A DNA stretch of 64,000 bases from Bedellia somnulentella. Taxonomy: Eukaryota > Arthropoda > Insecta > Lepidoptera > Bedelliidae. Location of the stretch: the NCBI GenBank assembly GCA_963576735.1, contig OY755177.1, positions 8,866,001 through 8,930,000 of the forward strand. Reading direction: 5' to 3'. The notes under the pieces are model-generated. The model saw nothing but the letters and a program-made list of their open reading frames with translations. It did no database searches and was not told where the DNA came from. The translations under genes were made by a program, and so were the position numbers. Of the stretch, positions 1-9,167 are shown one piece after another (the stretch's first letter is position 1; every line of letters starts with the position of its first letter).

Positions 1-301
1 ACCTCATGTGGGGATTATTACTAATAAATAAAGAATAAATAAAGGGAAGAAAAATTTCGACACAGGCGGGATTCGAACCCGCGACCTCGGGTATACGCCC
101 CCGTCGCTCTTGCCAATTGAGCTACCGTGTCAATGGCTGCCAGCGCGAAATTCTTCTTTCCTTTATTTCCTTTACACGTTTTAGTAGTGTTTGCGTTTCC
201 TACCTCCGAATTTTTTACTAATTCGGGGGCGTATACCCGAGGTCGCGGGTTCGAATCCCGCCTGTGTCGAATTTTTTCTTTTCTTTATTTATTCTTTATT
301 T
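1..301 (-). mobile_element. Hairpin SINE, copy 1 (cut by window start)
   Basis: Read on the minus strand, a complete tRNA-like head (59-131) is followed by an AT-rich body and a conserved tail block (AATCCCCACATGAGGT) that runs off the window at position 1. The other side (224-301) carries the same body arm and the 3' half of the head in opposite orientation, so the unit folds into a long hairpin with about 92 bases between the two head sequences. The same tail block and inverted arms occur in the copies at 27130-27287 and 42274-42423, which have target-site duplications, so the inverted arm belongs to the inserted unit. The outer boundary and TSD of this copy cannot be seen. Confidence 0.75.
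59..131 (-). tRNA. tRNA-like SINE head (not a functional tRNA)
   Basis: The 73-nt minus-strand segment has a 7-bp acceptor stem (GACACGG with CTGTGTC, one G-T pair), an A-box-like D arm (TAGCTCAATTGG), and a perfect T arm (GCGGG, TTCGAAT, CCCGC) that forms a consensus B box. The anticodon stem does not pair properly in the normal register, so no anticodon can be assigned. The internal pol III promoter and SINE context make it a tRNA-derived SINE head rather than a decoding tRNA. Confidence 0.65.
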
Positions 302-550
302 GTTAGACTTTTTATGTTGTTTATGAGAAGTCACAAGCCGTCAAGAAATCCGTTATGTTTTGATATATATTTATTTAAGTTCTAGAAATATGACTAATCC
401 CTAAATGTAAGTGCAGTGACATAAGTGTCATACTGCCAACTTTTATTTCTCATGTTATGCAAAAACGTATGTTAGAAATTTTGAAAACGAAGCATGAATT
501 GTGAGAGCTAAAGGGTGATTTAACTAGTTTAAACCTTCAACAATAGATTT

Positions 551-645
551 TTACATACAGACATACATATACTCACGATTTCCCTAGAAGGGGTAGCCAG
601 AGCTAAGGAATTATAAATTCCTCAGCCACATTTGGAAGTTGAGTA
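551..645 (-). repeat. Rep-A, 3' fragment
   Basis: Minus-strand 3' part of Rep-A: the block AACTTCCAAATGTGGCTGAGG, the CTACCCCTTCTAGGG stem-loop, then CGTGAGTATATGTATG. The 5' two-thirds are missing, as expected for 5' truncation during reverse transcription. Confidence 0.7.
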
Positions 646-1329
646 ATATATTTTAAAATACTTTGTTTGAATAAAATACTATGTGACGGTCTATTATTTT
701 TATAATTGAGCGAGTACCGCACAAGACAGCTAAAATAGGACCCAAATTCTAAGACTTTGCTGTTTATTACTCTGTCCGTTATTGGACTGTATCTCCTTGA
801 ACCGTGATGGTAGTTCGATAAATTTATATAGTTGGCCATTTTGTATTTCGATGGCTACAAGAACAAAAACATGCTTATTTTTGCACGATATTAAAGATAT
901 GACTTTGTAGCGAAATGATAGAATGGTTTAGAACCCTTCGTGCGCGAGGCGACTCGCACTGTATCGGTTTCAAACTTTTAAGCTTTAAATTATATATCAA
1001 CCCAATTGAGTAGATGTACCAGAGTACAAACAAAAATTAGTTTTCATCTTATGAATAACAATATAAGTAATTTGCTACTTACTAGGTCGAGACTCGTTAT
1101 TTTACTTCATTCGGAGCCCTCATTTTTTTGCATAAACATGTGCTTAGAGTACCCACGCCCGCCGCGCTTTCGTCATAAAGATTCTTCAATTTATTTATTG
1201 GTTTTTCATTACAATAAAGAAAACCTTCACGGGTTGGTGGAAATGTATATAGCTTAAAATTGTGACGTTGGTTTTTATTGTGATTATCTTATGTTAGTTA
1301 TTATTATATATTATTACTAGATACATGCA
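646..1329. other. No recognisable feature
   Basis: AT-rich sequence. Two small open frames (603-839 minus, 1006-1257 plus) show no family motif, and the first overlaps the Rep-A fragment. I see no gene here. Confidence 0.5.
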
Positions 1330-1446
1330 TACATACTGACGCCGACATATACAGATACTATTGATCGCCACATTGTACGATCCTGAAACACCTCTGTAGC
1401 TTGGTTTACATACATCAATCTTTACATACATGCTCTTTTATTCTTT
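1330..1446 (-). repeat. RTE element 3' end fragment
   Basis: Diverged minus-strand copy of the last ~115 bp of the RTE element at 13194-16549. It covers the C-terminal coding end (remnants of the MKRLMDVNEAREVCQDR region) and the ATGTATG-type tail. It is interrupted by stops and not coding. Confidence 0.6.
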
Positions 1447-1585
1447 TATTAATTCAAAACATGCAGCGACCCAAAACCTAAAGGCACGTGTGTGCGTACA
1501 TGAGAGGATGTGTGCGTGACATTAGTAAAGCGCATTACTGGTATGCCCTATTAGTATTAGTGGTCTCGACCATCTCGTTATTATT

Positions 1586-1697
1586 ATTGCCGTGTAGTGC
1601 CGGTTTAGAACGTCGCTACCCCTTTCTACCCACGGGTGTCGTAAGAGGCGACTAAGGGTCAATACCCAAGCCCCAATGGGCTTTTTATTGGATAACT
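1586..1697 (+). repeat. Rep-A, 5' fragment
   Basis: Starts with GCCGTGTAGTGCCGG, then the block encoding the conserved GTCGCTACCCC and GTGTCGTAAGAGGCGACTAAGGG words, and breaks off after the GGGCTTTTTATTGGAT block. Confidence 0.7.
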
Positions 1698-2200
1698 TAC
1701 ATAATTGTATAATACACATAAATACAGTCACTTTGCCTTACTGTACGCCATTAATACATTAAATATATGAAGCTATCAAATAAATGAAAAACTCAAGCCA
1801 TTTGCAAATTCAAAGTGCAGTCTAAAGCATCCACGGCCTAGCCTTATAAAAATATAAATCCCCAGAGAAATATCGTAAAATGTTAAACGCTACAAAACAA
1901 AATGCTATATCCAAATCAGTTTAATAAAGGAATACCAGACGGCGTTTCGTTCTAAATATTCTGTTACGCTGAATATTTTTGTGACAATATATTTAATAGG
2001 TACAATGGTATTTGCAATCCAAATTTTAAAAATATGTTTTGAACAAAATTATCAAGATTTTGCAAGAGCGTCTTGTTCTGATTTAAAGGAAAAAAATCAT
2101 TATGTATCAACTTTTTTGTTCACTTATGAGGGTCATTTTTATATGGCAAGCCCCACCACAACTTTGTGTACCCTAACATACTTTCATAGTATTTTAATCG
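1698..2200. other. No recognisable feature
   Basis: AT-rich sequence between Rep-A and the Penelope-like end. A 118-codon open frame at 1981-2337 overlaps the element's 3' end and has no family motif. Confidence 0.45.
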
Positions 2201-2223
2201 CGTGTTATAACATTATTTTTAAA

Positions 2224-2264
2224 GCCCGACGTTTCGAAAACTTTTCAGTTATCATGGTCACGGG
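2224..2264 (-). ncRNA. Hammerhead-ribozyme-like motif, Penelope 3' end
   Basis: On the minus strand: CCC, then core GTGACCA, then a hairpin (AACT-GAAA-AGTT, extended by two more pairs across a T.T mismatch), then GAAAC-GTC, then GGGC pairing back to CCC. This is the layout of a minimal type-I hammerhead (stem I, CUGANGA core, stem II, GAAA, very short stem III, GUC cleavage triplet). Core positions 3 and 8 read G and C instead of C and G. These two bases pair with each other in the hammerhead fold, so the change is a paired swap. Hammerheads are known in Penelope-like elements. Activity is not shown here. Confidence 0.5.
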
Positions 2265-2360
2265 AAGACTGAGATGTTATTTGTCATTATACAGTACTAT
2301 AAAATTATTAATACTAACTACCTTCACAAAATGTTAAGTTACATTTGCGTTTAATATTTG

Positions 2361-3491
2361 CTATGTACAAAAAGAGCTAATGTTATCTGAAGTCTTGCTA
2401 GTGTTCTTCCCTCGCTTAGTTGTGCTAATGATCGGGTTCCAAGCAGGTGGTAATTGCCAACCATCATCTCTATTGAAGTTTGGATGTTTCTTTATTTCTA
2501 TAGATTCGCGTATCATTCTAGGGATCAATCGATTCTCTTTTGCTAGGATTGTAGGTTTGTCAAAACGCATGTGGTGGTTTGGCTTATCGAAGGTGTGTTC
2601 ACACAAAGTAGATCTTCCAGGACGCCTATTCTTCATATCAGCAATATGTTCTCTTACGCGAGTTGCTACACTACGCTTTGTTTGGCCGATATATGAAAGA
2701 CCACACTCGCAGTCTAGTTTATAAACGCCTGCATCTTGTAAAGGGATCTGACATTTGATGATGTCATTAATGAATTGATAGGAATTCTTCACAAAGGCTT
2801 CAGTTTTTCCTCGAAGTGGTGATAGTATCTTTGCCACATGTTTTGCCAATTTGTATGTTGGTGTATCAATTTGGCTTACTATTGGACGAAGCGGGTGGTC
2901 AACTTTGTGAATTTTGGGTAACCCATACAGTTTTGGAGGTTTCACACACGATGGTAATAAGGCTTTCGAGTCTAACGTTAGGGTATCACTATGTCTTTTT
3001 ATTAAATCAGATGTTTGTTTGAGTATTTTAGTCGTGGGATCTCGTTTGACTTTTTGGTAGGTTGAGTCATCTGACAATAATTGTGATACTTTGTTCTTAT
3101 ATTCAGACGTATCCATAACTACTGTTGAATTACCTTTATCCGCGCGTAGAACTACTATGTCTTCATTAAATTTTAAATTTTTAAGGGCAGATCTTTGAGC
3201 TCGTGTGAGGTTAGGTTTAGGAAGCTTGCTCAACCGTAGTATCGAAGATACGTCCTGACGAATTGCTTCTCTGTCATCTTCACGAACGTTATTTTGAATT
3301 AGACAATGTTCTACATTGCAAATTATGTCTTCATAAGGTATTCTTCTTGGAGATACGGCGAAATTTAAACCTTTACTTAGTACATCAATGGTGTTTTTGT
3401 CTAATGTTTGTGTTGATAAATTGACAACGGATCGTGATTGGTCGGTTTCTTGAGTGACATTTGGTGCGTTCAATTTTAATAATACTTTCAT
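2361..3491 (-). CDS. Penelope-like RT/GIY-YIG protein, RT core missing
   Basis: A 376-codon ORF counted from the first ATG; the frame stays open for 33 more bases upstream through a GTG, so this start is a choice, not proven. Residues ~117-128 (RADKGNSTVVMD) and ~188-206 (LYGLPKIHK, PLRPIVS) are the N-terminal Penelope RT motifs. At ~245-250 the protein jumps straight from the NSYQFINDI region to the linker before the endonuclease, so the RT palm with its catalytic YxDD box is absent. Residues ~256-269 (VYKLDCECGLSYIG) open a GIY-YIG nuclease, which continues with QTKR and a conserved arginine/histidine stretch. Full-length relatives are roughly twice as long. The frame is intact across the deletion, so the product could be made but cannot reverse transcribe. 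Confidence 0.75.
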   Translation of the reverse strand: MKVLLKLNAPNVTQETDQSRSVVNLSTQTLDKNTIDVLSKGLNFAVSPRRIPYEDIICNVEHCLIQNNVREDDREAIRQDVSSILRLSKLPKPNLTRAQRSALKNLKFNEDIVVLRADKGNSTVVMDTSEYKNKVSQLLSDDSTYQKVKRDPTTKILKQTSDLIKRHSDTLTLDSKALLPSCVKPPKLYGLPKIHKVDHPLRPIVSQIDTPTYKLAKHVAKILSPLRGKTEAFVKNSYQFINDIIKCQIPLQDAGVYKLDCECGLSYIGQTKRSVATRVREHIADMKNRRPGRSTLCEHTFDKPNHHMRFDKPTILAKENRLIPRMIRESIEIKKHPNFNRDDGWQLPPAWNPIISTTKRGKNTSKTSDNISSFCT

Positions 3492-3540
3492 GTTATTCAG
3501 ACTCCTTGATACCTTCCTCAACACTATGCATCGAGATATT

Positions 3541-4660
3541 TCTTAGTGTACCCCTGCTAGATCAACCCTCTTATATTTCAAGTCTGCAAAAAATAAGGAA
3601 CTGACAAGCCCAAAAGATGGTGCGCTGGCAACTTACTTAACCATGCAGTGAGTTCAATCCACCAGGTGGACCAGAGTCTAGAAAAGAGAATCGATAGATG
3701 ACAGTAACACAACAAGTCAGTATTGAGAAAAATACAACAGTGGACGTCTATTTTACAACTTATTGATTTCCCTTAAATTCACCAAGTGCAAGAAGAATGT
3801 CGTTTAATGTAACGTAAAAAATCATTTCTCTTATATGGGGTCCGCTCGAATATTTATTTCCATCTGATTTTTGTTTTTTTGTTGTAACCTTAAAAGAAGT
3901 AACTAAAAAGTAAAAAAAAAACTTATATCTGTTCATAAGGGTTCATGGTATACAGTATAGTTGTAAACGGACAGCAGAGACTTAGTAATAGGGTCCCGTT
4001 GTACAGGCTTTTGATACAGAATCCTAAAAGTAACAAAATTATGAGACGTTTTTATACGTTAATATAATTAAAATTTTATTTTTATGTATATAATTATAAG
4101 AGCATGTATTTGTTTTTTATTAAACACAGTACATGGAATGATGGGTATGAAAATACAAAAGACAAAAAGGTCTAGAACTCGTTTTATTCGCTGCAAGCAG
4201 ATATTTTAGATATTATCCTTTCAGCAAAAGATACGAAGTCTTTCAAGCATATTTTGACACAGAATAGTGATTTATTATAGGGTGTCGCATATTTTCATAA
4301 GATTGATTCCTATTTCAGTAGCAGTAAAAATGTTCGTTTATATTTTTTTGAGTTTACATAACAAAAGTTATTTTTGTTCAAAAATTTAGTTAAAGAATAC
4401 GCAGAGTAGTGTTGCACTAAACAATTTATTCCCGCGGATGGCGTCCAAGGGTATTACGACAACAATACTTTATTTAAACATCTTCTCCCGAAACTACTTC
4501 CAAGAAGAAGATATTTTATTCTGAAGCTCTGGTTACCCCTCTTTGTGATTCATAACTATATAGTATGAATGTATATAAATAAAAAAACACATATTACTCA
4601 CTATATATACCAACTTACACAAAGTAGCAAACTTTAAGGGCGAAGAAACTTAAATAGATT
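3541..4660. other. No recognisable feature
   Basis: AT-rich, with homopolymer runs and no long ORF or repeat that I can place. The segment next to 3540 may be the 5' end of the Penelope-like element. Confidence 0.4.
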
Positions 4661-4671
4661 ATCTTTTTGAA

Positions 4672-4765
4672 TAATGAATAGCACTACCCCATTTCTTTCC
4701 ATGGGTATTCGTAAGAGGCGGCTAGTGGTAGTCGGGCTTTTTAATATTTTTTGGGCGATGCGGTT
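4672..4765 (+). repeat. Rep-A, 5' fragment
   Basis: Contains AATAGCACTACCCCAT, GTAAGAGGCGGCTAG and GGGCGATGCGGTTGGAG, all diagnostic Rep-A words, then ends abruptly. Confidence 0.65.
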
Positions 4766-4796
4766 GGAGTTTATATGTAGTTCCTATTCGGATAAG

Positions 4797-4860
4797 CAAA
4801 AGACTACCGATCACCACTTTGTACGATCCGGACAAACCTCCCGAGCTTCGTCTGCATTCA
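4797..4860 (-). repeat. RTE 3' coding-end scrap
   Basis: Minus-strand match to the RTE C-terminal region (GATCGCCACTTTGTACGATCC and the following EAREV block). It directly follows the Rep-A fragment in opposite orientation. Confidence 0.5.
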
Positions 4861-4904
4861 TATATTTTTATATATACTCTTTAAGGGTTTTGTTTCGTTG
4901 TTTC

Positions 4905-5275
4905 GACATGATAGTCCAATAGGTAGAACCCGAAAACAGAAGGGCGTGAGTTCCAATCCTGGGTCGGGCCTACACTAATTTGCCTTTTCTAAAGTCATAT
5001 GAGTGGTTAATTTATCACGGTTGTTAACGGTGAGGGAAAACATCGTGAGGACACCCACATAGCTAAGTTGTACTTAGTCATGTGACAGTGTATTCGTACA
5101 AAACGGCGATAGGCCTGCCCCCTATCACGTGAGTACACTGTCCAAGCAAAACGTGGGTACCTTCTCTGGACACTAGATGGCACTGCCATGTGAGTTCAGA
5201 AGTATTGGTACCTCTGCCAACCCCTTCGGGGATAAACGGCGTGAACGTTTATGTTATGTTATGTTATGTTTCTTT
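4905..5275 (+). mobile_element. SINE-B copy
   Basis: tRNA-like head (TGATAGTCCAATAGGTAGAA with a B-box-like GAGTTCCAATCC), the conserved body (GGTCGGGCCTACAC, CATCGTGAGGA, ACAGTGTATTCGTAC, CTATCACGTGAGTACACTG, CAACCCCTTCGGGGATAAAC) and a TTATG-repeat tail. This copy carries the longer subtype with a TTCTCTGGACACTAGATGG insert, shared with the copies at 5830 and 32595. Confidence 0.8.
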
Positions 5276-5311
5276 GAAATGTCCCCAGAACTCCAGTCTA
5301 CAATTCTTGTA
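5158..5311 (+). repeat. Exact 154 bp duplication, unit 1
   Basis: Reading base by base, this 154 bp block matches 6197-6350. It covers the 3' part of SINE-B and about 40 bp of non-SINE flank (CCCCAGAACTCCAGTCTAC), so it is a segmental duplication rather than two independent insertions. Confidence 0.8.
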
Positions 5312-5829
5312 AAAAAGTTCACTATACAAACTAAGAATTCACATAAGTCTGGGGTGAAGAACCCGAAAATCCTATTCAAATTCATCTCGTACAAATAAGA
5401 TGTCTACTGAAATGTCAAAATCCTTTGAAATATAACTAAGACACTTCAAAGAAAAAGCAAGAGTGAGATAAGTGTCATTGATTGTAATGAATAACTAAGA
5501 TTTGTGAAGGTTTTCAAAGAGAAAGAATCTCGAAGTGAATTCAATGTTAACATAACAAAGGAAGGAAAAATCACGCATAAAACGTTCATGCAAATGCAAA
5601 AAATCATGTCGAACGTAATGCATACATACATGTGACGAATATCAAAGCAGGGGTGACAGACTGGCATTAGCCCAATATCCTGTTGTACGTTAAATAAATT
5701 TATCAGAATACACGGGGTAAAAACACTTCTGAGTTTTATATCAGATATTTATTTCTTATTGTATGAGTTAAAAATCTCATGTCAGGCCCACACCAATTTG
5801 TCTTCTCTAAAGCCATATATGTAAACGTA
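5312..5829. other. No recognisable feature
   Basis: AT-rich spacer between two oppositely oriented SINE-B copies. No convincing ORF. Confidence 0.45.
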
Positions 5830-6195
5830 CATAAACATAAACGTACACGCCGTTTTATCCCCGAAGGGGTTGGCAGAGGTACCAATACTCCTGAACTCAC
5901 ATGGCAAGCGCCATCTAGTTTCCAGAGAAGGTACCCACGTTTTGCTTAGACAGTGTACTCACGTGATAGGGGGCAGGCCTATCGCCGTTTTGTACGAATA
6001 CACTGTCACATGACTAAGTACAACTCAGCCATGTGGGTTTCCTCACGATGTTTTCCCTCACCGTTAGCAACCATGATAAATTAACCACACATATGACTTT
6101 AGAAAAGACAAATTGGTGTAGGCCCGTCCCAGGATTGGAACTCACGCCCTTCTGTTTTTCGGGCGAGTGTTCTTACCCACTGGACAATCATGTCG
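5830..6195 (-). mobile_element. SINE-B copy, opposite orientation
   Basis: Minus-strand full-length SINE-B, from a CGACATGATTGTCCAGTGGG head to a GTTTATGTTTATGT tail. With the copy at 4905 it forms an inverted pair. Its head end directly abuts the second unit of the 154 bp duplication. Confidence 0.8.
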
Positions 6196-6196
6196 C

Positions 6197-6350
6197 TACC
6201 TTCTCTGGACACTAGATGGCACTGCCATGTGAGTTCAGAAGTATTGGTACCTCTGCCAACCCCTTCGGGGATAAACGGCGTGAACGTTTATGTTATGTTA
6301 TGTTATGTTTCTTTGAAATGTCCCCAGAACTCCAGTCTACAATTCTTGTA
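6197..6350 (+). repeat. Exact 154 bp duplication, unit 2
   Basis: Second unit of the duplication described at 5158-5311, identical over its whole length and placed directly at the head end of the minus-strand SINE-B. Confidence 0.8.
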
Positions 6351-6545
6351 CATATATGTGTAGTTATCTTATCATAATTTTTACGGCGAGGGAGAGCATT
6401 ATAAGGAAACCCACATGGCTAAGCCATACTTAGTCACGTGACAGTGTATTCGTACCGAACGGCGATAAGCCTGTCCTCTATCACGTGAGTACACTCACGT
6501 GATAGAGGACAGGCTTATCGCCGTTCCTGTCCACGCGAAATTTAT
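6351..6545 (+). repeat. Diverged SINE-B fragment with internal palindrome
   Basis: Body words of SINE-B are recognisable (GTAGTTATCTTATCATAATT, CCCACATGGCTAAG, ACAGTGTATTCGTAC). After GTGAGTACACT the sequence folds back, and then SINE-B resumes as CTGTCCACGCGAAA. Confidence 0.65.
6457..6526. repeat. Perfect palindrome, 34 bp arms, 2 bp spacer
   Basis: The 34 bp left arm (GAACGGCGATAAGC through CACGTGAGT) is followed by AC and then its exact reverse complement. It lies inside SINE-B, at the position where other copies read continuously. Confidence 0.9.
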
Positions 6546-6867
6546 AATTAATTTATAATTTATTTATTTCACAAAAAGGTAGACCATTACACTTGTTACA
6601 TTAATACATTACGATTACAATATGTACTATATGAGGAAGCTTATTATTTACAGCTATGTATCTACATACTAATTCAATTTTGTAAATGCAGCCATAAGCT
6701 TCCAAAATAAAATATAAAATTATATAATATAACAAGGAAAAGTGAATTTTCATGTTACGGAATGAGTGTGTGTGTATGTGTGTGTGTGCGTGTGCGAATG
6801 AATGCTATTGAAATTTAAAGGCAATTTTCTAAATTATTCACAACAGGGTCTGATAAAATTTTGCTCC
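6546..6867. other. No recognisable feature; short GT microsatellite
   Basis: AT-rich sequence with a GTGTGTGTATGTGTGTG run near 6770-6790. Otherwise unassigned. Confidence 0.4.
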
Positions 6868-7436
6868 CTGCCCTCCAAACTAGGTACAACCCACGGACCT
6901 GTATTTGAATAGATGACGCAAGTGTCATTATTTATATAGAAACCAAGCGTGCCATTATTTCTCGCCCTACCGTGACGTCACATGAGCAATTTAGTGTTAG
7001 AAACTCCCTATCCGCGCGTAAACGATTCAATCGATTATAATCGAGTGCATCGACATACGAATGTTAAATCGACAGAGGAATGATAAATCTAGAATTATTT
7101 GTGTTTTTTTAATGTCGCTATTTTCTTATGGTTTCATGTTAATTCTGAACAATTCTTCCTACATAATTTTCCTCCACCACTACTTCTTCTAGGAAAACAA
7201 CGATCTAAATCAGTAGCCTTTATTATTATAATAACTTGTCTTTATTGATAACCTACCTACCTAATTATCTGGTTTTAATAATATGTTCTCGGAAAGTTAC
7301 AAAGTGAAAAAAAAACCCGAGATGAAATTATATCTACAAAACGGAAAACTAGTTGAATGCGCTATGACGAAATATAATTTAACCCAGATCTAAGTCGGCT
7401 TGGAAAAAAAAGAAGTTGTAGAGAAAGAAAAATAAT

Positions 7437-7750
7437 TAAGTTTTTTTTTCCGCTGTCTGTCTGTCTCCAGGCTGTATCTCATAAACGGTGATAGCTAGAA
7501 AGCTGAAATTTTCACACATGATGTATTTTTGTTGTCGCTTTTACATCAATACCCAAAAAACCAAAAACTATTAAGGGGGTTTCTCATACAATTAACGTAT
7601 TTTTTTTCGTATTTGTTTGCTCAATATTAAATCGGTAATAAGTAGGTAGACACTTCAAATTCTCACAGAATATTTACTTGTATATCACCTTTCAAAACAA
7701 GCAGTTAAATACGAGTAAAGTACATATCAAGGGGGGTTCCCATACAGAAA
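7437..7750 (+). repeat. Dispersed non-coding repeat (CTGTCTGTCTG... type)
   Basis: Begins CCGCTGTCTGTCTGTCTCC, followed by GGCTGTATCTCATAAACGG, a GAAATTTTCACACATGATG block and two GGGGTTTCTCATAC/GGGGTTCCCATAC words. I recall this as a sequence common in insect genomes. Its class is not clear from the sequence. Confidence 0.4.
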
Positions 7751-7789
7751 CGTAATTTTCTATTATAGAATTTATAGATGATAGTACGA

Positions 7790-8163
7790 AACCCTTCGTT
7801 TGTTCTTTACTAGAAATAAAAAAACAAAGTAGTGTAAAAAAGTCTTCAACATTTGCTGAAAATGTAGGATTATCAGAAGCAGTAACAGAATTAAATTTTC
7901 TCATTTGTGTAATGAATTATGCCTTTACTAAAGTTTGTAAACCAGGTAACATCTATGAAGATAATTCAGAAGCTGTAGCTATTTCTAAGTATGGAAACTT
8001 TACAAAGAATTCTAAGCACATTAAAATACACTATCATTTTGTAAATGAAAATGTTAAGCAAGGAAGTAATAAAAATAGAGTCAGAAAATAATATTGCAGA
8101 TATGTTTACAAAAGCTTTGGGAAATGTTAAATTCACTAAATTTAGCAAAATGTTAATTTAAAG
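7790..8163 (+). pseudogene. Ty1/Copia RNase H C-terminal remnant
   Basis: The plus frame reads KKQSSVKKSSTFAENVGLSE, then VTELNFLICVMNYAF, YEDNSEAVAISK, KNSKHIKIHYHFVNE and, after a frameshift near 8058-8070, ADMFTKALGNVKFTKFSKML. This is the standard end of a Copia polyprotein (SST.AEY, DNQ..I.L, R.KHIDI.YHF, D..TK.L). The catalytic-site residues are degraded (AEN for AEY) and the upstream integrase and RT are missing, so only a 3' fragment remains. Confidence 0.75.
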
Positions 8164-8257
8164 GAGTAAAGTTCCCTAATTGATAATTATAATTACTGTA
8201 GTACTTAAGAAGCTTTGTCTTATTGTTATTGTTTTACAATATGAATGTAAGAAGGCG

Positions 8258-8470
8258 TGTTGGTATATATGTACATATATATTGGCAATACTGACTGAAG
8301 GAAGGAAATAAAAAAGACTGACACATACCACATTTTAAGGGATGGAGCCTAGAGCAAAACGTAGAACTAAAATTAAACTGTTCTTTTATTAAATAAACTA
8401 TTTAACAGAAACATTGTAGTTATAAAAATACTTTATACACATGAAACACCCATCGCGAATATTATCATTC
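8258..8470 (+). repeat. Possible Copia 3' LTR start
   Basis: About 95 bp after the RNase H stop, a purine-rich GTAAGAAGGCG is followed by TGTTGGTATATATG, a typical Copia LTR start. An AATAAA occurs near 8391. No second LTR is present, so the 3' border is a guess. Confidence 0.4.
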
Positions 8471-9112
8471 CTCTGTTCCCAAAATCGATAAGAATTAGAA
8501 TCGAATACAACTAACTGTACACGTACAACACAATATGCTTAAAATGACAGAAATATGACAATAGCCACCGTACCATGACGCTGATTGACAAGTGAAAATA
8601 TCGTTCATTTTAATGTTCATTGCGTGTTTTAATAGACAAGCCATACTAGGTAGCTTTGTAACTAAAAGCGGCAATGTATTATAAATTATGCGATACACAC
8701 TCGGTTAAATATTTTTCAGTGTAAAACCATAATAAACATTAAATAATTAGTTTTCCAATAAAAACCACATCATTTTATAATAAAATGACCTACCGATGAA
8801 AGGAAATCTTTCCATTAATTCGTCCCGCTTTATTTGGAAAGTTTTTGCAACTCAATACGGCACAATAAGGCATTTTTTATATTTGGCTTGACATCCGTCA
8901 CCTAGAACGTTCGAGCGCGGACTCAATCAAATGGCGATAAACTAAGATAATTTTACTCAGTTTTTACACGCGAAGTACATGCACTTGCGGTATCTATTCA
9001 AATACAGGTCTGTGGTACAACCTGTATTTTAGAAGGCAGTGATTAACCGTGGTCCTATTTTCATTGTGTGCTCATACTGATTCAGTTTATGGTCGACTTT
9101 GTGTAATTGGTA

Positions 9113-9118
<6 letters not shown>

Positions 9119-9143
<25 letters not shown>
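9119..9143. repeat. (AT)n microsatellite
   Basis: Uninterrupted AT dinucleotide run followed by three AAGT repeats. Confidence 0.9.
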
Positions 9144-9167
9144 AGTAAGTAAGTACTTTTATTTATG

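Larger units (their letters stand above)
2200..3540 (-). mobile_element. Penelope-like retroelement, internally deleted
   Basis: Minus-strand element with an ORF joining the start of a Penelope-type reverse transcriptase to a GIY-YIG endonuclease. About 100 bp 3' of the stop lies a hammerhead-like motif (2224-2264), as in the pseudo-LTRs of Penelope-like elements. Ends are approximate because no flanking duplication could be fixed. Confidence 0.7.
6868..9043. mobile_element. Candidate 2.2 kb element with ~60 bp terminal inverted repeats
   Basis: The left end reads CCCTGCCCTCCAAACTAGG, then a GACCTGTATTTGAATAGAT block and CGCAAGTG. The right end, reversed, reads CACTGCCTTCTAAAATACAGG, then the same GACCTGTATTTGAATAGAT block and CGCAAGTG. 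The imperfect arms span about 60 bp. The interior holds a conserved non-coding repeat and a Copia remnant but no transposase, so this would be a non-autonomous DNA element that collected insertions. I could not define a TSD. Confidence 0.45.

Noticed and set aside
59..131. Functional tRNA gene
   Set aside because: Acceptor, D and T arms are good, but the anticodon stem does not pair in register, and the unit is part of a repeated SINE.
603..839. 78-codon minus-strand ORF
   Set aside because: Its end is Rep-A sequence and the rest has no motif or repeat support.
5260..5275. TTATG/TATGT short tandem repeats as a microsatellite locus
   Set aside because: It is the tail of SINE-B, and the same tail occurs in other copies.
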